Positions 25,560-35,037 of a DNA stretch of 64,000 bases are shown here, piece after piece. Under the pieces are notes generated by a model that had not been told where the DNA came from, searched no databases, and saw nothing but the letters and a program-made list of their open reading frames with translations. Numbering within the stretch: position 1 is the stretch's first letter; each line of letters opens with the position of its first letter. Position numbers and translations under genes: made by a program. This DNA comes from Hyphobacterium indicum (GTDB taxonomy: Bacteria; Pseudomonadota; Alphaproteobacteria; Caulobacterales; Maricaulaceae): the NCBI RefSeq assembly GCF_003129605.1, contig NZ_QBDX01000004.1, positions 1-64,000 on the forward strand. Reading direction: 5' to 3'.

Positions 25560-28500
25560 CCTCGATCGTCGATTTTGCCGTCAATCGCGTCCGCATGATC
25601 CTGGTCATTTTCGGCGTACTGCTGATGGCGGGGCTGGTCTCCTACCTCACCGCACCGAAAGAGGCCGATCCGGATGTGCCGATCCCCTTTGTCGGCGTCA
25701 TCGTGCCGCTGGAAGGCCTGTCACCCGAAGATGCCGAACGCCTGATCCTGCGTCCGGCCGAAACCGAATTGCGGGCCATTGAAGGCCTGGAGGAGCTCAA
25801 CACCACCGGCCAGCTCGGCGCGGGCTCCATGGTGCTGGAATTCGATGTCACCTTCGACGCCGATCAGGCCATTCTCGATGTCCGCGAGGCGATCGACCTC
25901 GCCCGCCGCGAATTTCCCGATGATGCCCGCGAACCCGTGCTCAGAGAGGTCAATGCCGCGCTGGCCCCGGCCATTGTGGTCCAGCTCTACGGTGATGTGC
26001 CGGAACGCGCGCTCTACCGTCTCGCCCGCAACCTGCAGGACGAGCTGGAAGCCCTGCCCTCGGTTCTGGAAGCCAATCTGGCCGGCGCCCGCGATGAATT
26101 GCTGGAAGTCGTGGTCGATCCGGCGCGTCTGGAATCCTATGGCGTCACTTTCGGACAGGTCATCAACGCCGTTCAGGCCAATAACCAGCTGGTGGCGGCC
26201 GGGGCGCTGGATACGGGTGATGCGCGCTTCCAGGTGAAAGTGCCCGGCCTGTTCGAAACCGCGCAGGATGCACTCAACCTGCCGGTCGCGCGCAATGGTG
26301 ATGTCGTCGTGACGCTAGCGGATCTGGCTGAAGTGCGTCGCACCTTCAAGGATCGCGACGGCTTCGCGCGCTATAATGGCCGCCCGGCCTTTTCCCTTCA
26401 GGTCGTGCGCCGTCCCGGCGCCAATGTGATCGACATGACGGCAGAAGTCCGTGAGGCCGTGGCCGGGATTTCCTTCAGCTGGCCGGAATCGGTCGGGCAC
26501 GCCTTCTCGCTGGATGTCTCGACCTATGTCCAGGATTCGCTCAACAGCCTGACCAGCTCCATCATTCTCGCCATTGTTCTGGTGATGATCATCGTCGTCG
26601 CAGCACTCGGCCTGCGTTCGGCGCTGCTGGTCGGGATCGCCATCCCCTCCAGCTTCATGTTCTCCTTCCTGCTCCTGAACATATTCGGCTATTCGGTGAA
26701 CTTCATGGTGATGTTCGCCATGGTGCTCGCCGTCGGCCTGTTGGTGGACGGCGCGATTGTCGTGGTCGAATACGCCGACCGGAAGCTGGCAGAAGGCACG
26801 CCGCGGCGCGAAAGCTATGCGCTTGCCGGCAAGCGCATGTTCTGGCCGATCGTCTCCTCGACCGGCACCACGCTCGCCGCCTTCCTGCCCTTCCTGTTCT
26901 GGAACACCATTCCCGGCCAATACATGGCCTATCTGCCGACCACGCTGATTTTCGTTCTGTCATCGGCCCTGGTCATGGCGCTGGTTTTCCTGCCCGCTCT
27001 GGGGTCCGTCATCGGCAAACAGCCGATGAAGGGCGATCCCGGCACGCTGGCCATGCTGTCCGCGGAAAGCGCCGCCCGCCCGACCGAGTTGCCCGGCTTG
27101 ACCGGCATGTATGCGCGTATGATTTCTTCGTTGGTCAAGCGCCCGCTGGCGGTGGCCGGGGTCACGATGGCCATCGTCGCCGGAACCATCGTCTGGTTTG
27201 GCGCAACCCCGCACCGCACCGAATTCTTCCTCGATACCGAGCCGGAGCAGGTCTATGTCTTCGTCCGCGCGCGCGGCAACCTGTCACCGGCCGAGCAATA
27301 CCAGCTCGCCGTCCAGGTCGAACAGCGCCTTGACGAGATTGACGGCATTCGCGGCTATTTCACCACGGCCGGAAGCGCCGCCCAGTCCGGCAGTTTCAAT
27401 GACGGCGTATCCGGCGCGCCGGCCGACGCCGTGGCCCGGATTTTCATTGAATTCTATCCGCACGGTCAACGTCGTGACGGCCGCGAGATTCTGGCCGATA
27501 TCCGCGCCGCCGTCGCTGATATCCCCGGACTTGTGACGGAAGTCCGTCCCTTCGAGAACGGCCCGCCGGTCGGCAAGGATGTGCAGGTCGAATTACGGTC
27601 CAATAATTTCGTCGCCCTGGATGAAGCCGCCCGCGCCGTCCGCGCCCGGCTCGATGAAACGCAGGGCCTTGTCGATATCGAGGACACATTGCCGCTGCCC
27701 GGCCTGGAATGGCGGCTGCAGGTGGATCGTGAGGAGGCCGGGCGGTTCGGCGCCGATGTGGCACAGATCGGGGCCGCCGTTCAGCTGGTGACCAATGGTG
27801 CCCTTGTCGGCCGCTATCGCCCCGATGATGCGGACGAGGAAGTTGATATCCGGGTCCGCTTCCCGGCGGAGTATCGCGGCATTGATGCGCTGGACCAGTT
27901 GCGGGTGAACACGCCGGAGGGCGCTGTGCCGATGAGCAATTTTGTCACGCGGGAAGCCCGGCAGCGCGTCGATTCCATCAATCGCCGGGATGGCATGCGG
28001 GTGATCGAGATCCGCGCCAATGCCGATGACGGATTTGCGGCAAATCTCCTGCGCGATGAATTGCGGACATGGATCGAGGCGGAGCAGGCAGCCGGCCGCA
28101 TCTCTACGGATGTTGGCATCCGCTTCCGCGGCGCGGACGAGGAAACCGCCGAGGCCGGACAATTCTTCGCCGTCGCCATGCTGGCTTCATTGTTCATGAT
28201 GGCCGTCATCCTGCTCTGGCAGTTCAACAATTTCTGGCATGTCTTCCTGACCCTGCAGGCGGTCGTGCTCTCGGTCATCGGCGTGATGATCGGTATCCAG
28301 CTCTCCTTTCCCTACATCTCGGTGCTGTTTGTGGGCACCGGCGTGGTGACGTTGGCGGGCATTGTCGTGAACAACAATATCGTGCTGATCGACACCTTCC
28401 ACCGCTTGCGGGAGACGGGCTTCGGCGTCGACGACGCCATCATCCGTACGGCGGCCCAGCGTCTGCGGCCGGTCATGCTGACCACGGTCACGACGATTTT

Positions 28501-28759
28501 CGGCCTTCTGCCCATGGTGTTCCAGATCAATGCCAATTTCGGCACCGGCGTCATCGGCATAGGCGGCCCGTCATCGGAATGGTGGGTGCAGCTCTCCAGC
28601 GCCGTGGTCTGGGGGTTGGGCTTTGCCACCTTGTTGACGCTCGTCCTGACACCGGTTTTCCTCGGCGTGCCGCTGCGGATCGCCCGCTTCTTCAACCTTG
28701 CCGACGAGGAGGCCGCACGCACGGATCCCGGCAAGATTGAGACGGCCCCCGCCAGTTAA
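25556..28759 (+). CDS. RND efflux permease (AcrB/CzcA-type superfamily)
   Basis: A 1067-residue inner-membrane proton-driven transporter with the usual twelve helices and two large periplasmic loops. It starts at 'MTSIVDFAVNRVRMILVIFG', where the ATG overlaps the adaptor stop. Helix 4 carries the proton-relay aspartates region 'LAVGLLVDGAIVVVEYADRK' (near residue 395), and the second half has 'GTGVVTLAGIVVNNNIVLID' near residue 930. It looks like the hydrophobe/amphiphile group rather than a heavy-metal exporter, but the substrate cannot be read from sequence. Confidence 0.93.
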   Translation: MTSIVDFAVNRVRMILVIFGVLLMAGLVSYLTAPKEADPDVPIPFVGVIVPLEGLSPEDAERLILRPAETELRAIEGLEELNTTGQLGAGSMVLEFDVTFDADQAILDVREAIDLARREFPDDAREPVLREVNAALAPAIVVQLYGDVPERALYRLARNLQDELEALPSVLEANLAGARDELLEVVVDPARLESYGVTFGQVINAVQANNQLVAAGALDTGDARFQVKVPGLFETAQDALNLPVARNGDVVVTLADLAEVRRTFKDRDGFARYNGRPAFSLQVVRRPGANVIDMTAEVREAVAGISFSWPESVGHAFSLDVSTYVQDSLNSLTSSIILAIVLVMIIVVAALGLRSALLVGIAIPSSFMFSFLLLNIFGYSVNFMVMFAMVLAVGLLVDGAIVVVEYADRKLAEGTPRRESYALAGKRMFWPIVSSTGTTLAAFLPFLFWNTIPGQYMAYLPTTLIFVLSSALVMALVFLPALGSVIGKQPMKGDPGTLAMLSAESAARPTELPGLTGMYARMISSLVKRPLAVAGVTMAIVAGTIVWFGATPHRTEFFLDTEPEQVYVFVRARGNLSPAEQYQLAVQVEQRLDEIDGIRGYFTTAGSAAQSGSFNDGVSGAPADAVARIFIEFYPHGQRRDGREILADIRAAVADIPGLVTEVRPFENGPPVGKDVQVELRSNNFVALDEAARAVRARLDETQGLVDIEDTLPLPGLEWRLQVDREEAGRFGADVAQIGAAVQLVTNGALVGRYRPDDADEEVDIRVRFPAEYRGIDALDQLRVNTPEGAVPMSNFVTREARQRVDSINRRDGMRVIEIRANADDGFAANLLRDELRTWIEAEQAAGRISTDVGIRFRGADEETAEAGQFFAVAMLASLFMMAVILLWQFNNFWHVFLTLQAVVLSVIGVMIGIQLSFPYISVLFVGTGVVTLAGIVVNNNIVLIDTFHRLRETGFGVDDAIIRTAAQRLRPVMLTTVTTIFGLLPMVFQINANFGTGVIGIGGPSSEWWVQLSSAVVWGLGFATLLTLVLTPVFLGVPLRIARFFNLADEEAARTDPGKIETAPAS

Positions 28760-28817
28760 CCATTGGCAACTTGCCATTTCTGGTGACAATCTTTTCCCGC
28801 TAACAGGGGAGATTGTC

Positions 28818-30692
28818 ATGCGCGCGCTGATCACGACCATTCTGTTTGCCGTTTTTTCCGTCGCGGCATCCGCACAGGACTATGCCATCCAGGCACCGGA
28901 TGAGGCCCATATCCGGCAAAGCATCGAGGTCGAATGGACGGCCGCTGACGACTCCGGGAACATGATCGAAATCCGCCCTCTGGAAGAGGGCGCCCGGCGC
29001 GTAGCCTATTCCTACCTTCAGACGAATCCGGAAAACATCGAAGCTCCCGAACAGCCCGGCGATTATCTCCTGGTCTTCACGCATGGTGGCGAGGTCGTCG
29101 CCAGTCAGCCGCTGCGCGTCGTCATGGCAGAAGCAACCATCACGGCGCCTGCAACTGCCGGTGCCGGAGAATCGATCGAGGTGAGCTGGACCGGCCCGAT
29201 CAGCCGCGGCGATCTGGTCACATGGGCCGAACGCGATGGTGAGTCCATTCGCGGTTCCGCCTATGGCTATGTCGGGAATACAGCTGACGGCTCCCGCAGT
29301 CTGCGCGCACCGGCCGATGCTGGTGAGTATGATGTTGTCTATCGCACTGGCAGCACCATTCTGGCGCGGGCACCGGTAACAGTCGGCCGTATCTCCGCAA
29401 CGGTCACGGCACCCGCATCCATCCATGCGGGCGGGCGCATCGAGGTCACATTCGAGGGTCCGGAAAATTCCGGAGACCTGCTGACTTTCAGCGACCGGGG
29501 CGGCGAAGCGCGCAATGGCATCGGCACCTATACCTATGTGTCGAACACCACGGACAACACCGCCATGCTGCGGGTTGGCGAAACCCGTGGCGAATTCGAT
29601 GTGGTCTATGTCTCCAATGGACGGGTGATAGGCCGCTCACCCATCGAAATCGTTGAAGCCAGCGTCGAAATTGACGGCCCCGGCGAAGTCCATGCCCGTT
29701 TCCTTTTCAATGTGGCATGGGAAGGGGCCGGCAATGCCGGTGACATGATTTTCATCGCCGATGCCGAAGGCAACAGTTACGACTACAGTTATATTGATCC
29801 GAGCGAGCCAGTGGTCGAGCTCGCCGCGCCCGAAGATGTGGGTGATTATTCGCTGGTCTACCGGACGCGCGGCGGCGAGGTGATGGACACAGAACCCCTC
29901 AGCGTCACCCCTGCCCCCAACCCGCCGGGCGAATTGGTGGTCACCCAGAACCGGGCGGCCCTTGGCTCGGGCGATGCGGTCGAGATCATTCTGGATGCGT
30001 CCGGCTCCATGCTGCAACGCATTGATGGCGAACGGCGGATCGAGATTGCCAAGGCGACGCTGACCGATCTGGTGACCGGGACCATCCCCGAAGGCACAGG
30101 GTTCGCCCTGCGCGTATTCGGGCATCGCGAAGCCGACAGTTGCCGCACCGATCTGGAAATTCCGCTCGGCCCGCTCAATGCCGCAGCAGTAACGTCCACC
30201 ATCGCGGGAGTGAATGCCATGAATCTGGCCCGTACCCCCATCGGCGCGTCCATCGCCCGGGTGCGCTCCGATCTGGCCGGCGCATCCGGCCAGCGCATTC
30301 TGGTCGTCCTCACCGATGGCGAGGAAACCTGCGACGGAGACGCCGCCAGTGAAATAGCCGCGCTTCGGGATCTCGGCTGGGATATAAGGGTCAATATCGT
30401 CGGTTTTGCCATTGATGATGCGGAACTGGAACAGACATTTGAAAGCTGGGCCGCGGCTGGCGATGGCAGCTATTTCAGCGCCGTGGATGCCGGCGGTCTC
30501 GCCGAGGCCATGACCCGCGCAGTCGCAACCCGGTTTGACGTCATCAATGCGGAGGGCGAGACCGTCGCCTCGGGCCTGACCGGCGGCGATCCCATCACCT
30601 TGCCAGCTGGCGCTTATCGTATTGTCGGCGGTGACCGCGAAGTCAGCGCCACCATTCTTTCAGAGGAAGTGACAACGGTCGGGCTGGACTAG
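28818..30692 (+). CDS. secreted VWA protein with repeated Ig-like domains
   Basis: A 624-residue exported protein. A signal peptide ends at 'FSVAASAQD' (about residue 20). Four repeats of roughly 90 residues follow (about 20-385), each beginning 'ApaxixAGxxIeVxWeG', with 'GDLVTW/ F', a 'YxYV/ YSYI' strand and closing on 'GEYDVVYR'. A VWA domain then runs from near residue 388, with an intact MIDAS 'ILDASGSM' and later 'VLTDGEETCDGD', and a C-terminal Ig-like piece from about 570. The repeats resemble each other strongly, which suggests duplication. Likely a periplasmic or surface adhesion or sensing protein; no partner is evident. It starts 58 bases after the pump gene. Confidence 0.85.
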   Translation: MRALITTILFAVFSVAASAQDYAIQAPDEAHIRQSIEVEWTAADDSGNMIEIRPLEEGARRVAYSYLQTNPENIEAPEQPGDYLLVFTHGGEVVASQPLRVVMAEATITAPATAGAGESIEVSWTGPISRGDLVTWAERDGESIRGSAYGYVGNTADGSRSLRAPADAGEYDVVYRTGSTILARAPVTVGRISATVTAPASIHAGGRIEVTFEGPENSGDLLTFSDRGGEARNGIGTYTYVSNTTDNTAMLRVGETRGEFDVVYVSNGRVIGRSPIEIVEASVEIDGPGEVHARFLFNVAWEGAGNAGDMIFIADAEGNSYDYSYIDPSEPVVELAAPEDVGDYSLVYRTRGGEVMDTEPLSVTPAPNPPGELVVTQNRAALGSGDAVEIILDASGSMLQRIDGERRIEIAKATLTDLVTGTIPEGTGFALRVFGHREADSCRTDLEIPLGPLNAAAVTSTIAGVNAMNLARTPIGASIARVRSDLAGASGQRILVVLTDGEETCDGDAASEIAALRDLGWDIRVNIVGFAIDDAELEQTFESWAAAGDGSYFSAVDAGGLAEAMTRAVATRFDVINAEGETVASGLTGGDPITLPAGAYRIVGGDREVSATILSEEVTTVGLD

Positions 30693-31004
30693 CCGGGCGG
30701 GTCCCAGCGGCTTCAGCGAAAAAGCTGTACCCGAAAAAACAGGGTCGGAACCCGGTTTCGCGATTCGAAGGGTCGGCAAGCAGACGGTTGGCGTCTTTAG
30801 ACTGACTTAGAAATCAGTGAACAGGCACCGATGCCGAATAGCACGTCAGCCATCGCGGAACGAATGCATCCATTTCATGGCACCTGTGCTGTGCCAGACC
30901 TCCCCCGAACGGGTTATAGTCAGTCTGATGCTGTTCAGGACATTTTCCGGGGGCAATAGTGGCAGGCGCGCATCTGAGCGCTTGCCCGGTCACGGGAGTC
31001 AATA
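30693..31004. other. 312-base intergenic stretch with little signal
   Basis: No open frame or RNA fold stands out. A 9-bp inverted pair, AGACTGACT (30799-30807) and AGTCAGTCT (30918-30926), brackets about 110 bases, and a small stem GGGT/ACCC lies near 30750. I see no clear terminator after the VWA gene. Confidence 0.5.
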
Positions 31005-31358
31005 ATGAACCGCTTTCTTCGCAGCATAGGTGCCGCCCTCTTTTTGCTCAGCCTTTCAGGCTGCGCCAGCTATATCTCCGGGGGACCGCTGATCCGGCCC
31101 GGCGAGCCGACCGGCATTATCGAAGTCGTCAACCGGTCCCGGCTGCCCGTGACCGCAGTCCTTATTTCCAATTGCAATCACTCTACCTATGGCCTCAATC
31201 GCTTGCCGCAAGGCATGGCGATCCAGAGCGGGCGGTCCTACCGCTTCACCGTTTCAGCGGGCTGCTGGGACGTCCTCGCTGGCCGTGCCGGTGCGGAAGC
31301 CCGTCAGCGCATGCAGGTCCGGGCAGGCGGTGGCGTCCGATATACAGTCCACGACTGA
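31005..31358 (+). CDS. small lipoprotein
   Basis: A 117-residue protein with an N-terminal signal 'IGAALFLLSLSGCASYISGG'; the lipobox LSGC places the lipidated cysteine at residue 20. The mature part has two further cysteines ('ISNCNHSTYG', 'SAGCWDVLAG'), likely a disulfide, and an all-beta look. I do not recognise a family. It is convergent with the ABC exporter gene. Confidence 0.75.
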   Translation: MNRFLRSIGAALFLLSLSGCASYISGGPLIRPGEPTGIIEVVNRSRLPVTAVLISNCNHSTYGLNRLPQGMAIQSGRSYRFTVSAGCWDVLAGRAGAEARQRMQVRAGGGVRYTVHD

Positions 31359-31374
31359 TCGGGCCGGGCAACAC

Positions 31375-33201
31375 TCAGCCCGGCGGGACGGATGCAGCAG
31401 CGCCCGATTCCGATGCCGCTTCGGCCTGACGCCGCCACATCTGGGCATAGAGCCCGTCTCGGGCCAGCAGTTCCGCATGCGTGCCGCGCTCGGCAATCCG
31501 GCCGGCGTCCAGCACCAGGATCTGGTCCGCCCCGGCAATCGTCGACAGGCGGTGCGCCACCGCCAGCGTTGTCCTTCCCTTCGCCGCTTCGGCGAGTGCC
31601 ACCTGCACCTCCCGCTCGGTTTCCGAATCGAGCGCGGAGGTGGCTTCATCCAGGATGAGCAGACGCGGATTCTTAAGGATCGCCCGCGCCACGCCGACGC
31701 GCTGTTTTTCACCGCCGGAGAGTTTCAGGCCGCGCTCGCCCACCCGCGTCTCCAGACCATCGGGCAGGTTCCGGATGAAATCACCCAGGCGCGCCCGTTC
31801 CGCCGCTTCCATCAGCGCGGCGTCATCGGCCGCGGGATCGCCATACTGGATATTCGCCCGCAGCGTATCATTGAACAGGACCACATCCTGCGGCACCAGA
31901 CCCAGCCGTGCGCGTAGCGAGTCCTGGGTCACCGATCTGACATCCTGTCCATCGATCAGGATCTGGCCTGACGCCGGATCATAGAAGCGGAACAGGAGCT
32001 TCAGCAGTGTGGATTTTCCGGCACCGGACGGCCCGCAAACACCGGTGAAACTGCCCGGAGCCAGCGCAAAGCTGAGCCCATCAATCGACCGGTCGCGGCC
32101 ATCATGGGCAAAACTGACATCGCGGAATTCAACCGCCCCGCCCCGGTCTTCCAGCGCGATCGCACCCGGCGCATCCGCGACATCGGGCTGGATGGCGAGG
32201 GTTTCGAACAGGCGCTCCATATCGACGGCCGCCTGGCGGATTTCACGATACGCCCAGCCAAGAATATTCAACGGCTGATAGATATTCATCAGGATCAGTG
32301 TCACGGCGGCAATATCGCCGGCTTGCAGCACACCATTCCAGGCTTTCCACCCGGCAGTGACCGCCATCGCCAGCAGGCCGAGATTCATGACCAGCGCCTG
32401 CAGGCCGTTGAGAAAGGCGAGCGAACTCATCGACCGCGATGCGGCATGCGCATAACGCGTCAACGCCTCGTCATACCGGTCGGTTTCGCGGCGCTCGGCG
32501 GCAAAGGATTTGACCGTTTCGAAATTCATCAAAGCATCGACGGCCCGCGCGCTGGCCTCATTGTCGGCCTCATTCATGTCGCGGCGCAGCTTCACCCGCC
32601 ATTCCGTCACCGCCAGGGTCGACAGCGCATAGGCGGCCACGGTCACAATCGCGATGACGGGAAACTCCCAGCCATAGGCAATGCCCATGACCGAAGCCGC
32701 CAGCAGCAATTCCACCACGGTCGGGCCGATATTGAAGACAAAGAAGCGCAGGAAGAAATCAATCGCCCGCGCCCCGCGATCAATGATCCGGCTGAGCGCC
32801 CCGGTGCGCTTGGTCTGGTGATAGCCGATCGACAGGCGCTGCACATGGCCGAAGGCGCGCACCGCGGTCAGGCGCTGGGCATCCTGGCTGACCGGTGCAA
32901 AGAAGGCATCGCGCAATTGCGGCGCGCCCACGCTCAGAAAGCGGGCACCGGCATAGAGGGTGAAGGCGAGGATGAAACCCCAGATCGCTGTATCGGCGGT
33001 CCGTTGGGTGATCGCATTCACGCCCTCGCCAAAGGCCACAGGGGCCATCACGGCGAATATCTTGGCGATCAGTGTCAGACCCAGCGCCAACGCCATGCGC
33101 GGCCGCCAGCGGCGCATCTCGTCGGACAGGAGGAGCTGGAAGAGCCGCCCTAGCGCCTTGCCAAAATCACCCTGCGGAGGCGGTGTGTCAGTGTCGGCCA
33201 T
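31375..33201 (-). CDS. Atm1-type ABC exporter
   Basis: A 608-residue half-transporter with a membrane domain followed by an ATPase domain. The membrane part has 'RTGALSRIIDRGARAIDFFL' and 'FNIGPTVVELLLA' near residue 150, which mark the Atm1/ABCB7 group that exports glutathione- or sulfur-linked compounds for Fe-S metabolism and metal detoxification. The ATPase shows Walker A 'GPSGAGKST' near residue 390, signature 'LSGGEKQRVGVAR' near residue 495 and Walker B 'RLLILDEATSALD' near residue 515. It stands alone on the minus strand, separated from HU by a strong terminator. Confidence 0.9.
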   Translation of the reverse strand: MADTDTPPPQGDFGKALGRLFQLLLSDEMRRWRPRMALALGLTLIAKIFAVMAPVAFGEGVNAITQRTADTAIWGFILAFTLYAGARFLSVGAPQLRDAFFAPVSQDAQRLTAVRAFGHVQRLSIGYHQTKRTGALSRIIDRGARAIDFFLRFFVFNIGPTVVELLLAASVMGIAYGWEFPVIAIVTVAAYALSTLAVTEWRVKLRRDMNEADNEASARAVDALMNFETVKSFAAERRETDRYDEALTRYAHAASRSMSSLAFLNGLQALVMNLGLLAMAVTAGWKAWNGVLQAGDIAAVTLILMNIYQPLNILGWAYREIRQAAVDMERLFETLAIQPDVADAPGAIALEDRGGAVEFRDVSFAHDGRDRSIDGLSFALAPGSFTGVCGPSGAGKSTLLKLLFRFYDPASGQILIDGQDVRSVTQDSLRARLGLVPQDVVLFNDTLRANIQYGDPAADDAALMEAAERARLGDFIRNLPDGLETRVGERGLKLSGGEKQRVGVARAILKNPRLLILDEATSALDSETEREVQVALAEAAKGRTTLAVAHRLSTIAGADQILVLDAGRIAERGTHAELLARDGLYAQMWRRQAEAASESGAAASVPPG

Positions 33202-33243
33202 TTGCGTCAGATAGGGTGAAAGCCGGCCAATAGCCAGAGTGCC

Positions 33244-33281
33244 AAAAGAAAACGCCGCCCGGAGATGTCCGGACGGCGTTT
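33244..33281 (-). terminator. intrinsic terminator of the HU gene
   Basis: On the minus strand a stem of about 14 bp (AAACGCCGTCCGGA against TCCGGGCGGCGTTT, one wobble) with a four-base loop is followed by TTTTCTTTT. It lies 25 bases past the HU stop and shields the downstream ABC exporter from HU transcription. Confidence 0.9.
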
Positions 33282-33305
33282 CTTCAACCGGAGTTGGAAA
33301 CCGGC

Positions 33306-33572
33306 CTAGATATCTTTCAGGCCAGCCGCCGGGCGGAAAGCCGCCGACGTCTTGGCTTTGGACATCATGGTCTCGCCGGTACGCGGATTGCGAACCTGGC
33401 GGGCTTCACGATGCTTGGCATAGAAGGTGCCGAAACCGGCGAGCTGGACATTGTCCTTGCCTTTGACGGCACCAACGATGGCTTCGATCGTGGCGTCGAC
33501 GGCTTCACCGGCTTGTGCCTTGGACATGCCGGTGGAGTCAGCGACGGCCTTGGCGAGATCTGATTTATTCAT
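33306..33572 (-). CDS. hup: HU family DNA-binding protein
   Basis: Histone-like nucleoid protein, 88 residues. It has 'MNKSDLAKAVADSTGMSKAQ' at the N-terminus and the HU arm signature 'GFGTFYAKHREARQVRNP' starting near residue 46. A strong ribosome site (GGGGGAG) precedes the ATG and a strong terminator follows, as expected for a highly expressed single gene. HU and IHF subunits look alike; the arm residues and length favour HU. Confidence 0.93.
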   Translation of the reverse strand: MNKSDLAKAVADSTGMSKAQAGEAVDATIEAIVGAVKGKDNVQLAGFGTFYAKHREARQVRNPRTGETMMSKAKTSAAFRPAAGLKDI

Positions 33573-33776
33573 TTTGGGTCTCCCCCAGAGTGTTGAATTA
33601 GTGCCCTTCGGCGAATGCCTGCAGGGCGCAACAGAACTGTTGACGGCCCAATTGAGGACGCAGGCGAACCATAAAGCAAGGCCAAACCTCTGGATTTCGC
33701 TGTTGCAGCAAGGGATTCCGGCGCTTTTTCACGGTTTTTTGCAGTCCGGCACGGCTTTTGCGGTTAACAAATCATT

Positions 33777-33983
33777 ATGAACCGCAATGACCCACACTTC
33801 GATCCCGCCCGTGCGATGCAGATGATTCGGCTGATTCCCGCGCCGATTCTCGCCGCCATCGCCGGATTCGCCTTGCTGAAAGCCCTTGGCCTCGATGGCC
33901 CCTGGCCGGAACTCGCCGGTGCCATCGCCGGTGGCTATGTGCTCGGTGTCGTGGCGCGGCGCGCCAACATCAATTCCCGCTAA
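33777..33983 (+). CDS. small hypothetical membrane protein
   Basis: A 68-residue frame, 'MNRNDPHFDPARAMQMIRL' onward, with one or two hydrophobic segments (about residues 22-40 and 46-60) and a basic end. No family recognised. It lacks a clear ribosome site and overlaps the convergent metalloprotease gene by 14 bases, so it is less secure than its neighbours. The codon pattern and absence of a competing frame speak for it. Confidence 0.5.
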   Translation: MNRNDPHFDPARAMQMIRLIPAPILAAIAGFALLKALGLDGPWPELAGAIAGGYVLGVVARRANINSR

Positions 33984-34962
33984 GCGACGCGCCATAGGCT
34001 TCGGCCAGCGGTCGGAGTTCTTCCGGCGAGTGCAAGGTGAAGAGATCGTGGATCGCCGCATCCGGGTTTGCGGCGCTCTGATGATGATGCTCACAAATCC
34101 GGAAACCCATCCAATAGCCGATCTGCGCCGGCCAATCCGTGTGGTCCGGATGACGTCCGGAAAACCAGCCCGGCGCGGAAAAAGGTGGCGCATCCATCAC
34201 AGCCTCGAACTCTGACCAGAGCGCCAACTCATTGGCTTCTCCGTAAATGTGCCGATCACCGAGACGCCAGCCGGACGCCAGATAAGTCACATATTCCGCG
34301 CAGCCTTCGCGCACCGCGACCGCCAGCATGTTCCCGTTGTCCGGATTGTAGATGGATAGGTAATTCTCGATTCCGCCCTGCGACCACATCTGCAGGACGT
34401 GTGCGTCTTCATGCACTGCCACTTGCGGCAGGTCGCTGGCGCGCGCCCTTCCACCAGTACCATTGGGGAATTCCGATAGGTCGGTCTCATCTGTTAAAGC
34501 GATGGCATCGATGGCAATGGCGATATGGACCGCAGGACCGTCGGGCCCGTTGACGCGTACCGGCGTCCCGCCTGCTGTCTGGTCGGCAACGAGGAAAAAG
34601 ATCGGCGCAACCTGCCCGGCAGGCGCAGTGGATGACAGTCTTTCAATGGCCGCATTCAGCTCTCCTTCCCGCGACATGATATAGGCTTCCAAGCTTGGCA
34701 GAGTGCGGTAGTAATTCGGCCGTGCCTCGAATGCCGCGGCAATCGACTCCGCTGTCGTGCCGTATCGCTCTGCGAAAGCGTGAAAGGCCGGACTTGCTTC
34801 ATCAACATAGCGCTCGAAGGCTGTCAGCGGCGCTTCGCCGGCATCAATCGCTTCCAACGCTTCGGCAAACAGCCGCAGATCGTCGAAATGGATTTCGGCC
34901 TCGCCCAGAACGGGACTCGACGCCAGCAAAAAGGCAAAGAACGCCAGAAAAATTCGTGTCAT
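33970..34962 (-). CDS. putative secreted zinc metalloprotease (HExxH)
   Basis: A 330-residue exported protein. The ATG start is preceded by GAGGTGA at good spacing, and a signal peptide runs to 'LLASSPVLGEA'. The mid-protein motif 'VAVHEDAHVLQMW' (near residue 190) is an HExxH zinc-binding helix, and 'EGCAEYVTYLASG' about 30 residues later supplies the third ligand, a glutamate, as in gluzincins. It resembles DUF2268-type putative peptidases, but I cannot assign it firmly. Downstream 'EHHHQS' is a short His cluster. Confidence 0.7.
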   Translation of the reverse strand: MTRIFLAFFAFLLASSPVLGEAEIHFDDLRLFAEALEAIDAGEAPLTAFERYVDEASPAFHAFAERYGTTAESIAAAFEARPNYYRTLPSLEAYIMSREGELNAAIERLSSTAPAGQVAPIFFLVADQTAGGTPVRVNGPDGPAVHIAIAIDAIALTDETDLSEFPNGTGGRARASDLPQVAVHEDAHVLQMWSQGGIENYLSIYNPDNGNMLAVAVREGCAEYVTYLASGWRLGDRHIYGEANELALWSEFEAVMDAPPFSAPGWFSGRHPDHTDWPAQIGYWMGFRICEHHHQSAANPDAAIHDLFTLHSPEELRPLAEAYGASLSGN

Positions 34963-35037
34963 GTCCAATCACCTCGTGTGCTTTCCACTCACACGATGCA
35001 CATAACGCCTGTTCTGGATGCAATGGCAGTCTGATGC

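Noticed and set aside
28772-28800. Possible terminator after the RND permease gene
   Set aside because: The only stem (GGCAA/TTGCC) has a one-base loop and no U-run, so it cannot form a real hairpin.
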